Origin: CBDUXT01 sp965371245
GTDB taxonomy: Bacteria > Planctomycetota > Phycisphaerae > UBA1845
Reading direction: 5' to 3'
DNA: 64,000 nt
NCBI GenBank assembly: GCA_965371245.1
Contig: CBDUXT010000021.1
Coordinates: 3,918 to 67,917 of the forward strand
Shown here in pieces: positions 34,254 through 42,582 of this stretch. The translations under genes were made by a program, and so were the position numbers. The notes beneath the pieces were generated by a model that did not search any database, was not told the origin of the DNA, and saw nothing but the letters and a program-made list of their open reading frames with translations. Positions within the stretch are counted from its first letter, which is position 1. Each line of letters begins with the position of its first letter.

Positions 34254-34720
34254 TCAATGGGGTTGGATCGCGTAGCTCCAGTCGCCGTGAGAGTCAGCTC
34301 GTTTGAGTTGGATGTTTTCGAACTCGGTGCGGGAGACCTTTTCGCCTGTCGGATAGAGACGGCGGTCCAGCGCCGTGGCGACTGCGGATCGCCACGACTG
34401 CTTGGTTCCACCAACGCGTTCCGCGCAGCCACAAGCTTCGGTTGCTTCCGGGTGATCGGCTTACGACCCGCCCCGGCTCGGCGGACCCGATCCGGTGGAA
34501 GGGGCAAGCCCGGATCCGCCGCCTCCGCCTCCAGTTCCCGAAGGCCGAACTGGATGGTCTAACGCGTCAGCCCGGTCGCGTGCGACACCGCGGTCACGCC
34601 GCCCCACCCCAGCAAAAGGGCCTCGGTCGCAACCCACCGGCGCCGCGCCCGCTCATTCATGACCGGCAACAGACGCTCGTACTTCTCTCGAATCCATTCG
34701 ACCCCCCGGGCATCCTGCAT
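34254..34720 (-). pseudogene. ISAzo13-family transposase remnant with stop and internal deletion
   Basis: On the minus strand an ATG at 34720 opens MQDARGVEWIREKYERLLP, continuing through WVATEALLLGWGGVTAVSHA to a TAG at 34559-34561. It resumes in frame with AGAGRKPITRKQPKLV, ALVEPSSRGDPQSP and RRWT, as in ISAzo13/Rhodopirellula-type transposases. Then the frame changes and the text jumps to the family's C-terminal motif, FENIQLKRADSHGDWSYAI, stopping at 34254. The catalytic middle is deleted. No clear terminal inverted repeats are seen. Confidence 0.65.
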
Positions 34721-35045
34721 TTACCGATCAACGGCAGATACCGACGGAGATGTATGAGTTGTTTATTCGTGGCTCTTAGACGGCGTCATTTCAACGGAGC
34801 GTCAAACTGCGGGCATCGACACCGGTTTCGGCGCGGGCAAGTGCGACCGGTATCCCATAATGCCGGCGGTTCGAGCGGCCCGAGGGTGCTCTTATCATAC
34901 CTAGATCATAGTTAAACCCGAACTGTTTTGGAACCGATGGGTGCAATCGTATTCGCCGACTGGGTGAAAGAGACCAGCTACGTTTGTAGGTTCAAGGTGG
35001 TTTTCTTGTCGAAATGGGGTTACACGGAAAAGCGGAGACTTGGGT
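34721..35045. other. 325-bp AT-richer gap before the coiled-coil gene
   Basis: No gene is supported. The stretch is less GC-rich than its surroundings and contains boxes such as TATCAT and CATAGT near 34895-34915 that could be promoter parts, but no pair has convincing spacing. Confidence 0.3.
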
Positions 35046-37820
35046 ATGTCATGTTTATCGGATCATGTGGGCGTTCGGGCGATGCGTCGCCCCGGCATCG
35101 CTGCCGGCGCGTTGGGTATGGCTCTTGTCGGATCGGTCGGTGGCTGTGCTTCAGGCCCGATCAAGAAGTTGTTTTCCAGCAGGCAGCACCAGTCCAATCA
35201 AGCGGAGGTGGAATCGGTTCCGGAGTACGATTACGGATACTCCGGTCTGACCGACGGACAGTATGAGATGACGCAGACGGTTGACGGAGAAGCGATCCGT
35301 GTTTCCGTCGCGGATCACAGCAGCATGCAGGGCCAAACGGACAGCATGGATTCCTATTTCTTGCAGAAAGCGGAAGCCAACAATCTTCCTGTCCCGGCTC
35401 GTAGCGAAGCCCAGATCGGTATGACCGAGGTGCAGGCCCAGCTCGCCAGCGCCAGGGGCGCCGAGCTCGATCGCGATGCGACGGCGCAAGCGCGGCGGGC
35501 TCAGCTTGCCTCGCAACGCGCCGAAGCCAAGGCTGCGCAGGACACTTCCATGGCGGTGATTGAGGAACTCAAGGGGCATCAGCGAGCCAGGAAGGCTGAG
35601 CTTGTGGCGCAGCTCGGGGCTCGCGAGCGTCAAATGAACACCACGATCGAGAAGAATGCGATGTTTGCGCGCGCGCTGGCCAAGGAAAAGAGGACGGTTC
35701 AGCAGGATGTCATCAGCGTGGCTGAGCAACAATTCGCCGAATCCAAGGCGCAGATCGAGCAGCTCCGCGTAGTCAGCCAGGCCACGGAGATGGAAAGCCA
35801 CGCCGTGATTGATCAGCTTCACGAGAATCTTGAGGCGACGCGTAAACGTGCCGGTGCGACCGTCGCACAGCTACGCCAGGAAGCGCGATCGGCCTCCGAA
35901 AAAACGAACGCCAAGATCGCGGACCTGACAACGCAGTTGGCGACAGTGCCGAGGCAATATCAGGCTCAGGCCAGCCAACTCAAAGCCCTGGCCGCGTCGA
36001 TCGAGGATGGGACTCGGGCCAAGGCGATGGAACTCGAGGCCCGTGCCACGACATTCGAGAAGGAAGTGGCCATTCACAGGTACAACCTCATGTTGACCAC
36101 GGCCAAGGCGCAGCGCCAGCAGGCTCAAGCGAGTGGCGACCGAAAGAGCACGGAGGCGTCAATGACATTCGAGCGGAGTACGGCACAAGTGGCGCGCCTC
36201 CGCGGCGATGCCCGCAAGGTGCTGCAAGATGCACAATCCGACGGATCGAGGCAGACGGGCGAACTGAATGGGTGGTTCAAAAGACAGCGGGCCGAGATCG
36301 ACAAACTACGCTTCTCGGCGGATCGCGCGGAGAACGTCGCACGCGCCCAATTCGTCAAAGCACTGGCCAGGCACCGGGCAAACGCGGTCCGCGAAACCGC
36401 GAAACATCAGAATGTCCTGTCAGAAGAGCAGATGAAAACCACAATCGCCAAGGCGAAAGCCCAAGCCGCGAAAGTCCACGGCGCGCTTCTCAATGAGCTG
36501 GCGAAGCAGACGCGGGCTGGTAAGGTGGGACTGCCCGGTAAGACGACGGCCGTCAACGAGTCGTTGGACGTCGATGTACCCATTTCTCCGAAGGTTGCGG
36601 CCGTGGCGAAGCGCGTTAATCCCCGGGACCTCGCCGAGTTTCGCTCCGCCTTGGCCAAGGTGCTGCACAACCGCACCACTGCGGAGACGCAGCTTGCCGC
36701 GTTGGAGGCGAGCTTCAACGAACAGAAGGTCAACATCGAAGCGGTTCGCGATCAGAAGATAGCCGTTGGCAACGAGCAGCTCGCAACAGCCGATGCCATT
36801 CATCTTCAGGCCGTCGCGACGCTAGCTGAGCAGAATGCCAAGAACACCGCAAGCTTGGCCAATGGCCGATCTGCGCATGACCTGGCTCTGGTCGAGGCGG
36901 AGGCTCTGCGGAAGGATGCGCTCGCGCAGGTAGAGGAGTTCCGCGCGGTCGCGAAGGCGAATCTCAGCGAAGGCGCAGCCAAGTCTGAGGCGCTTCGCAA
37001 GGAAGCACAGATGACGATGGAGAATGGACACAACGAAGTCGATGCGCTCCAGGTGGCGCTGCGAGGCGCCGAAGAGCAGGGAGAAGCAACGATCTCGCGA
37101 CTGCTCGCCCAAGCGCATAGCATAGAGCAAAGCGAGGCCGCCCTGGCCGAGCAGATCGAGTCACAGATTGCCACGGCCAGTTCAGAATTGGTCGCGGAGC
37201 TTGCCCAGCTCAGGCGCGCCATCGAAAGCGGCATCACCGTGGCCGAGGCCAACTATGTGGAAATGCTGGCCGAGGCTGAGTCTCTCGGTCTGCAGAGCGA
37301 AATGGAAATCAAGCGTATGTTCGCACGCAACGAGCTTGAGCGGGCACTGGCACAGGCCAAGATTGATCGGCTTCACGACATACATTTCACCGATTCAATC
37401 CGAGGCGAGGCGCTCGTCGATCGGCAGATGGCCGAGACCCTTGCGAACAGCGCCTATGCGGATGCGGTTAATGACGCCCAGTCCGTGCTGATCGGCACCG
37501 AGTCCGACAGGGCCAGTGCCTCGATCGTGGCGCTGCGCGGCGCGGCGGCAGCGCGTGCCAAGTTCTTCAAGACGCGATTCAATTCGCGAATTGTGGAAGC
37601 CAACTCACAGCGTATCAAAGACAAGGCCGCCGTGCTCGTTAAGAGCATGCATGAACAGGGTAACGCCAAGTCGATCCTGGCCGAGGCCGAGGCGGCGCGC
37701 AGCGAGACCCAAAAACGCCTGGCCCGTCTCGTTAAGCATCAAGAGGCGCTCCAGCGGGCCGCGGTCAAGGATTGGGATTCCCGGCTGCACAAGAATCCCC
37801 GCGCGGGCTTCCAGTACTAG
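35046..37820 (+). CDS. Giant Ala/Glu-rich coiled-coil lipoprotein of unknown function
   Basis: The 924-residue protein begins with a basic stretch, a hydrophobic helix (GIAAGALGMALVGSV) and a lipobox VGGC, so it is probably a lipoprotein. About 70 residues of linker follow. Then two very long heptad-like coils rich in Ala, Glu, Gln, Arg and Lys run from about 110 to 500 and 550 to 900. A short Gly/Pro linker (GKVGLPGKTTAVNESLDVDV) separates them. After the lipobox there is no Cys and almost no Trp. ATG 35046 has GCGGAG 8 bp upstream; TTG 35040 and ATG 35082 are alternatives. I do not recognise a family. Confidence 0.85.
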   Translation: MSCLSDHVGVRAMRRPGIAAGALGMALVGSVGGCASGPIKKLFSSRQHQSNQAEVESVPEYDYGYSGLTDGQYEMTQTVDGEAIRVSVADHSSMQGQTDSMDSYFLQKAEANNLPVPARSEAQIGMTEVQAQLASARGAELDRDATAQARRAQLASQRAEAKAAQDTSMAVIEELKGHQRARKAELVAQLGARERQMNTTIEKNAMFARALAKEKRTVQQDVISVAEQQFAESKAQIEQLRVVSQATEMESHAVIDQLHENLEATRKRAGATVAQLRQEARSASEKTNAKIADLTTQLATVPRQYQAQASQLKALAASIEDGTRAKAMELEARATTFEKEVAIHRYNLMLTTAKAQRQQAQASGDRKSTEASMTFERSTAQVARLRGDARKVLQDAQSDGSRQTGELNGWFKRQRAEIDKLRFSADRAENVARAQFVKALARHRANAVRETAKHQNVLSEEQMKTTIAKAKAQAAKVHGALLNELAKQTRAGKVGLPGKTTAVNESLDVDVPISPKVAAVAKRVNPRDLAEFRSALAKVLHNRTTAETQLAALEASFNEQKVNIEAVRDQKIAVGNEQLATADAIHLQAVATLAEQNAKNTASLANGRSAHDLALVEAEALRKDALAQVEEFRAVAKANLSEGAAKSEALRKEAQMTMENGHNEVDALQVALRGAEEQGEATISRLLAQAHSIEQSEAALAEQIESQIATASSELVAELAQLRRAIESGITVAEANYVEMLAEAESLGLQSEMEIKRMFARNELERALAQAKIDRLHDIHFTDSIRGEALVDRQMAETLANSAYADAVNDAQSVLIGTESDRASASIVALRGAAAARAKFFKTRFNSRIVEANSQRIKDKAAVLVKSMHEQGNAKSILAEAEAARSETQKRLARLVKHQEALQRAAVKDWDSRLHKNPRAGFQY

Positions 37821-38001
37821 AGCCTCTCTCCACGATCGACAAGAGTCGGTCCTAGCGGTGGAGCAGAAGTGAGAAGACGTAGCTGATCAGCGGCGATGTG
37901 GTGGTAATGGACCACCTCTCGTCACACGAAACGCTCGGCGTGAACATGGCCGAGCACATTAACGGGAAACGCGTTAGGACCGTTTACTTCCGTGCAACCT
38001 G
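37821..38001 (+). pseudogene. Gap holding an internal IS630-type transposase fragment
   Basis: From 37883 the plus strand reads LISGDVVVMDHLSSHETLGV and then NMAEHINGKRVRTVYF. This matches the DDE-domain block GDxVVMDNLSSHK of IS630-family transposases, then decays. It is cut off on both sides. The surrounding bases, between the coiled-coil stop and the terminator, hold nothing else I can identify. Confidence 0.5.
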
Positions 38002-38037
38002 CGGCCCACCCCGGTACGGGGTGGGCCGTTTTTGTTT
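38002..38037 (+). terminator. Strong intrinsic terminator after the coiled-coil gene
   Basis: CGGCCCACCCC (38002-38012) pairs with GGGGTGGGCCG (38018-38028) around a GGTAC loop, giving an 11-bp perfect stem followed by TTTTTGTTT. It lies 182 bp after the coiled-coil gene stop. It is the clearest intrinsic terminator in the window. Confidence 0.9.
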
Positions 38038-38233
38038 CTAAAGACGTGGGTCTGGCGGGTTGGAGCCTGCGAGGGCGAGGTTCTTGCGTATTCCCGCGCA
38101 AGTTACACGGCGTGCGATCTCAACATCCACGCGGCGAAGTGACGTTTCCCTGCTTCGGCACGCCACACAAGCGCTGGACCCGCCGGCAACGGGAGACGCG
38201 CTGCGCCCGACGCAACGTGCCTGGATCGCCGCG
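38038..38233. other. 196-bp gap between terminator and convergent gene
   Basis: I see no gene, repeat or promoter that I can support here. Confidence 0.4.
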
Positions 38234-39025
38234 CTACGGATTCTCGCCCTGTGCCTGTTCGTCGATGATCTGTAGGGCGCACGCGACGCAAACTTCAAGC
38301 TCATCCTGGCTGGTGAGGGTTCGTCTGCAAGTCTCTTTTGCCGCCCTGGCGACCTCTTCTTTGGGGAAGTGCACCAGCAAGCTGGCGTAGTCCCACGCGA
38401 GCTTGTGAATGAAGTCCTCGCCTTTGTTCCAGCGCCGACAGCTTTCAAGCGGCCCGTCGTACTTGATCTCAAGTAGCGGTCTTCCGGGCCGTCGGTCCGT
38501 ACGGTTGACCGCGTGAAAGTCGGCGCTGAAGCGATCGGCCAACTTCCGTACCTCGGCCCGAATGGGCTCGGCGAGCGGTTTATCCAGGTATCCCGTAGTG
38601 CTGACCGACCATGTGCTCGCCCGAAACACCCGGTCCGACTTTCGCTCCAGGTAGACGTTTTGGATCAGTGCCAGGCGGAGGTCGAACACTCGGACGTAGC
38701 CGGGCGATTCAACGATACTGACAGTCAGGCTGAGGTGCGACTGTCCCGGCTGCGCTTCACCCGCCTCGCGCGTAAAAACCGGGATGGATGCGGAGCGCAA
38801 ACGCGACGCAACCTCCGCGCGCAGAAGATCAGCCGACAAAGCCAGATGCTTCGCGGCCGGTTCCAACCCGCTCACTCGAAGGTGTACGCCGACCAGACCC
38901 TTCAGGCTGTTGAGGCGCGAGTCGTTGATGATTTCCTCTTCAGGCGGTTCAGCGCAAAGCGGTCTGGGCGTTCCGCCCAAGAGAACCAATGCACAGCCGA
39001 CGATGAGTAGCCGAGTCGCTCGCAT
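38234..39025 (-). CDS. Exported protein of unknown function
   Basis: The 263-residue product has a signal peptide (MRATRLLIVGCALVLLGGTP, cut near PLCA). A mixed alpha/beta domain follows, with LKGLVGVHLRVSGLEPAAKH, LRAEVASRLRSASIPVF and HLSLTVSIVESPGYVRVFDL; it then turns helical and ends with a Cys-containing segment. The middle pattern resembles periplasmic proteins that bind small ligands or outer-membrane partners, but no family is recognised. The start at 39025 has GGGAGG upstream; the frame runs to 39325 but the extra part is unlike protein. It is convergent with the coiled-coil gene. Confidence 0.75.
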   Translation of the reverse strand: MRATRLLIVGCALVLLGGTPRPLCAEPPEEEIINDSRLNSLKGLVGVHLRVSGLEPAAKHLALSADLLRAEVASRLRSASIPVFTREAGEAQPGQSHLSLTVSIVESPGYVRVFDLRLALIQNVYLERKSDRVFRASTWSVSTTGYLDKPLAEPIRAEVRKLADRFSADFHAVNRTDRRPGRPLLEIKYDGPLESCRRWNKGEDFIHKLAWDYASLLVHFPKEEVARAAKETCRRTLTSQDELEVCVACALQIIDEQAQGENP

Positions 39026-39473
39026 TATGTATACCTCCCTTCGTGTCGTACCAGGGTAGCCGGTTAGAGTCGATCCGGCAAGCACGCCAGGGCCATGCCC
39101 TGGATCTCGGCCGAGCCGCCGGCCTGTGCGTTGCCCGCGGAGAGGGACGCCTCGCTCTTTCCGTCCTCCGTGCTGAACAGCCCGCCTCCGTCCTTGCCCT
39201 CGTGGGCGGCTTCTAGTGGTCCGACACATGTGATTTGATGGGTGGTCTGGGTAAGCGGCAGCTTGCCCGTGCATGCGATCGGAAGAGCACGGGCAAACGA
39301 GTTTGCCCATGCCACCCCGCGGCATCCATCGAATGAGTCGTATCGCGGCACTAGCTTCCTGTACCGGCGTGGGGCGGATGTTGGGCTGGGCGTACTTCTG
39401 CGGGGAGATCAGCTTGCAAAGCTCGATCAGGTGGGCGACCGGGTTCAGGTCGGACGGCGCCCGAGACGGATGG
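39026..39473. other. Gap with inverted repeat and a doubtful gene tail
   Basis: On the minus strand a frame ending at 39064 reads GLFSTEDGKSEASLSAGNAQ and IQGMALACLPDRL. It has coding-like composition but no start and no known relative. TTGCCCGTGC (39263-39272) and GCACGGGCAA (39287-39296) form a perfect 10-bp inverted repeat, followed by GTTTGCCCATGCCACCC. Confidence 0.4.
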
Positions 39474-39620
39474 TCGGAGTGTCTTCGTCAGACCGGTGCG
39501 ATCTTCGACGTCCACGGCGACATCCCGCTCGTCCAATGGCACCACTACGAGACTACGAAGACCAAGGCAGACATCAGTCGATACGGTGACCCCGACGGCC
39601 TGGCCGAACGAGTCTTGGAT
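39474..39620 (+). pseudogene. C-terminal fragment of a RecB-like nuclease
   Basis: The frame reads RQTGAIFDVHGDIPLVQWHH, then YETTKTKADISRYGDPDGLA and ERVLD. It resembles the end of TM0106-type predicted RecB-family nucleases (V-H-W-x-x-YE, then a FGDRDG-like stretch). Nothing upstream in this frame belongs to such a protein, and downstream it meets an IS110-type fragment, so this is a broken remnant. The family call is from memory of the pattern. Confidence 0.4.
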
Positions 39621-39882
39621 CAAAGCGGGCAGCAGGCAGTTGCGATCGACGTTGATCGAAGCGGCCCACCGGTTGTTTCGGCTTGATCGATACTGCGTCG
39701 AGTTCGCCGGCGACTTGTTGGATCGCGGCAAACCCAAGTGCGTGGTTGTAACGGCGGTGGGCAATCGCTGGGTTCGCTGGTTGTTCCACCCAATGCAACC
39801 AGCCCTACCTGGCCAGGTAGGCGCGTGTGCCACAATGGCAGTAGGGCGGTTCGATGACCGATTCTGCCCAGGATCTGGCTGA
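39614..39882 (+). pseudogene. C-terminal fragment of an IS110-family transposase
   Basis: In a second frame the sequence reads IKAGSRQLRSTLIEAAHRLF, LDRYCVEFAGDLLDRGKPKC and VVVTAVGNRWVRWLFHPMQP. This is the IS110/IS116 C-terminal domain pattern K-x-GS-x-x-LR-x-x-LIEAA followed by RGKPK and AVxNRWxRWL. The DEDD catalytic half is absent. It directly abuts the RecB-like tail and precedes tRNA-Lys. Confidence 0.55.
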
Positions 39883-39898
39883 AAATCACGAAGTGAAT

Positions 39899-39971
39899 TG
39901 AGGGTGCTGGGACTCGAACCCAGGACCCACGGCTTAAAAGGCCGTTGCTCTACCTACTGAGCTACACCCTC
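39899..39971 (-). tRNA. tRNA-Lys (anticodon TTT)
   Basis: Read on the minus strand, the acceptor is GAGGGTG with CACCCTC plus discriminator A. The D arm is GCTCAGTAGGTAGAGC and the anticodon stem ACGGC/GCCGT. The loop is CTTTTAA (TTT, opposite 39936-39938) and the T arm CTGGG-TTCGAGT-CCCAG. CCA is not encoded. It lies 8 bp from the start of repeat copy 1. Confidence 0.97.
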
Positions 39972-39979
39972 GGGGTCCG

Positions 39980-40165
39980 GCGATCGCGGGTTGCGATCGA
40001 AGCGACACGCGATCGGGTTGCCAGGCGGAACCCGACGACGCGATGGATCAACCCGCTTTCGCCTGCCGGGGCCACTATCCACGGGCGACACGGCGCGTCA
40101 ACCCTGAGCATGCCTGGCGGCATGATGCCCCAGGGGTCCGCAGGCTACCGCCCGCGGCTCTGACG
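39980..40165 (+). repeat. 186-bp structured repeat R2, copy 1
   Basis: This copy and 43378-43563 are the same length and differ at 7 positions. It contains GCGATCGCGGGTTGCGATCG, a GGGTT/AACCC stem, CCTGG/CCAGG around GCATGATGC, and ends with the CCGCAGGC-TACC-GCCCGCGG hairpin and GCTCTGACG. Frames within it are chance openings. It lies between tRNA-Lys and an IS630 N-terminal fragment. Confidence 0.8.
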
Positions 40166-40294
40166 CGGCCTACCCTTCTCGCTTGGAGCCGCGCGGGCTG
40201 GGTGGTCCATGGATTTAGAGCACGAACCACAAAGGCCTATCGCCGTGTGATTTGTCGGGGCATGCTGCCAGGCCGTCTGGCGTGGCGGCCTGCG

Positions 40295-40345
40295 ATGAAG
40301 GCATACTCGATGGATCTTCGGAAACGGGGTGGCGGTCAAATCGAA
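40295..40345 (+). pseudogene. N-terminal fragment of an IS630-family transposase
   Basis: The frame from ATG 40295 reads MKAYSMDLRKR, the standard start of IS630-type transposases (MKAYSxDLRxRV). It then loses similarity within a few codons. The rest of the 300-bp gap to 40474 holds nothing I can identify. Confidence 0.45.
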
Positions 40346-40474
40346 CGGGCGGCCGGCGGATTACAGGACCACTGAGGTAGCCAGCGGTACTACGATGGCG
40401 CGGCACGTAGGCATGGAAGAGGCGGTTGCTTTCACAGCGCTTGTGCGGCAACGCCGGTCCGCGAACGGGTCTCG

Positions 40475-42193
40475 TTACGGCCCAGCCTCTACGGAGTGAA
40501 TCCGAAAGGCCGGTCCGAGATCCCAGAACCACTTCTTCAACGGCTGGATCTTGTGGCGCTCGCTGATCACGTTTAGCAGGCGCCGCGTTTTCGCCAGTCG
40601 GGGTCCTTGCGCCTTCGGGCTGACGTACAACGTGTTCGGTTCCAGCCCGGGCAGCCACGCGCCTGGGTTATCCAGCAGATAGTCCTGATCCGCCGCGAAC
40701 ACCGGCTGGTCTGGCGCACAAGCCCACAGCACGCGATGCAGCCATCCGGGATGCACGTGGTCCACGACTACCCGAGTGCTCGACGCGACGACTTTGGCCG
40801 GCGACGGTGTCGACCAATACTCGCTGTAGCGCAGTGTCGCCCGTACACGAAGCCCGCCGCCCAGCACCGTCGCACCGGCCAGTAGCGTGAGTAACAAGGT
40901 ACGCAGGCGGGGATGCCTGGGAACCAACGAGGCTGGTAGGAACGCCAGGAAAGGCCAAGCCATCGCCGGGTACTTTGCCGCCATCGCGTGGGCGGGAGTG
41001 ACGCATGCCAGATAGAGCACGGCGTTTGTGCCCGCGAGCCACGCCAAGAGAAACAATACGACTAACGGGAGCGATGGGGCGTCCGAATGCCCATCGAGGC
41101 GGCGTTTTCGACGCTGAACCACGACCGCTCCGACTAGGCTGGCCGCGGTTAGACTGAGCAGTGCGTAGTCGAGAACGCCCGCGGCGGTCGTGCTCAGACC
41201 GAGCGTCTGGCTGTCCACAAAGAAGGATCCGTAACGATGGACGACGCGTTCCAACCGCTCCCCGAGGACTTGCGTGTCGAACGCCGCAGGCCGTACGCGT
41301 CTCAGCGAGCGCGTGAACCCGGGGTGCAGAAGGAGGAATAGAGCCGCACCGCACATCACCGCCAGGGCAATTCGGTGGAAGCGAGCACGGTCGCGCCGCC
41401 ATACTCGAGCGACCACGAGTGCACAGCCTGCCATGAGGATGGGGAAGTGATAGTGTGTAAGTAGACCACCGGCCGTCGATAGCGCCAGAAAGCCCAGATG
41501 CCGAGCCGAACACGGTCGGTCCGGATCTGCGCATCGTAGAGCCGCCCACACGAATAGGATGGTCAGCAGCACAAGCAGCTCGTACTGCCTCGCTTCCCAT
41601 GTCACCAACAACACGTTGGGAGCGACCGCCCAGATCAGGCAGACAAGCGCCGCCGTCAGGGCGTCGTTCAGAACGTAGCGAGCCAACCCGAACAGTGCGA
41701 ATATCGAGGCGACGGCGAGACAGATGTTCAGGGCCGGTCCGGTCCATATCTGCACCCCCACCGCCAGGCACCAAAGATGTAGTAACCAAAAGTAGAGGGG
41801 GGGATGCAGGTCGCCCGCGGCTAGATCTCGCCCGATTCGTCGGAAACAGAATCGCTCTTCCGGTTGAAAGAATCGCTGCCAGGCGGCCGCATCCGACCAG
41901 GCTTGAGAAGGCGGACGCCCCGCGGCCAGCATGTTGTAGTATTCGCTACGATGGCCTGTCGCGACGAGGTAGGAAAGCACTTCGTCATGGATCAGCGTGC
42001 GCTTCTCAAGCGTCTCCCAAAGGCGAAGCCCGATCCCCACGGTCAAAGCTGCCAGCAGTACGCCGAGCGCGGCGCGAGACGGTGTGGACGTGAATCGGTT
42101 TTTCGGAACGGTTGGACCGTCCCTACGTTCGAGCGGGCGGGCTTTTTGGCGACTGGTTCGTCGCGAACCGGATTTGCGCCGTCGGGATCCCAA
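40475..42193 (-). CDS. GT39-like integral membrane glycosyltransferase
   Basis: The 572-residue protein has a basic N-terminus, about ten membrane helices and a C-terminal soluble domain. Extracytoplasmic loop 1 carries LIHDEVLSYL, the DE-type motif of ArnT/PMT-family enzymes. GDLHPPLYFWLLHLWCLAVG is the family's loop-2/TM signature. It probably moves a sugar from a polyprenyl-phosphate donor. The start is TTG at 42193 with GGAGG 10 bp upstream. It is isolated among remnants, so the acceptor is unknown. Confidence 0.83.
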   Translation of the reverse strand: MGSRRRKSGSRRTSRQKARPLERRDGPTVPKNRFTSTPSRAALGVLLAALTVGIGLRLWETLEKRTLIHDEVLSYLVATGHRSEYYNMLAAGRPPSQAWSDAAAWQRFFQPEERFCFRRIGRDLAAGDLHPPLYFWLLHLWCLAVGVQIWTGPALNICLAVASIFALFGLARYVLNDALTAALVCLIWAVAPNVLLVTWEARQYELLVLLTILFVWAALRCADPDRPCSARHLGFLALSTAGGLLTHYHFPILMAGCALVVARVWRRDRARFHRIALAVMCGAALFLLLHPGFTRSLRRVRPAAFDTQVLGERLERVVHRYGSFFVDSQTLGLSTTAAGVLDYALLSLTAASLVGAVVVQRRKRRLDGHSDAPSLPLVVLFLLAWLAGTNAVLYLACVTPAHAMAAKYPAMAWPFLAFLPASLVPRHPRLRTLLLTLLAGATVLGGGLRVRATLRYSEYWSTPSPAKVVASSTRVVVDHVHPGWLHRVLWACAPDQPVFAADQDYLLDNPGAWLPGLEPNTLYVSPKAQGPRLAKTRRLLNVISERHKIQPLKKWFWDLGPAFRIHSVEAGP

Positions 42194-42582
42194 GTTCGAG
42201 AAGCCTCCGCAAGTGACCTGATTCCTGCCGTCGTCCAGCCGCTATGTTAATCCGTGCTCAGGCGGAGTACCATTTGGCGGGTGTAGCGGAGCGAGTGAGA
42301 CGAGCGAAGCGGAGCCCGCAACCTGTCGTTCGGCCCGTTTTCCGTAGCGTATGTCCATTCGCCCAAGGCTGATTCTGCAACCAACGCTGCTCGTTCGTCA
42401 GGATTCTTCTTGCAGGCGTCCGAGACTTGGCCGTCGATCACGGATCTCGTCGAGTGTTCTAAGGTCGCCGACCACGATCCGTCCGCGGGCGTGCGCTTAG
42501 AGACGAGTCGGCGCTCTGTGCATGGACTAGACGTCGGCGCTGCTCCTCTTTCCACGCGGTACCAGCGAACGTCGGTGCGGAG
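42194..42582. other. 389-bp gap with no supported gene
   Basis: A minus-strand frame (42555-42247) is open but has no recognisable domain or SD. The part near 42280-42330 is a GC-rich, repetitive GAGCGAGTGAGACGAGCGA stretch. I assign nothing. Confidence 0.35.

Noticed and set aside
34930..34955. Sigma-54-like TTGGAACCGATGGGTGC before the coiled-coil gene
   Set aside because: Spacing is 11 bp and the core does not match.
42247..42555. 102-residue minus-strand frame next to the dipeptidase remnant
   Set aside because: No domain, no SD and its end runs into a low-complexity GAGCGAGTGAG-type stretch.
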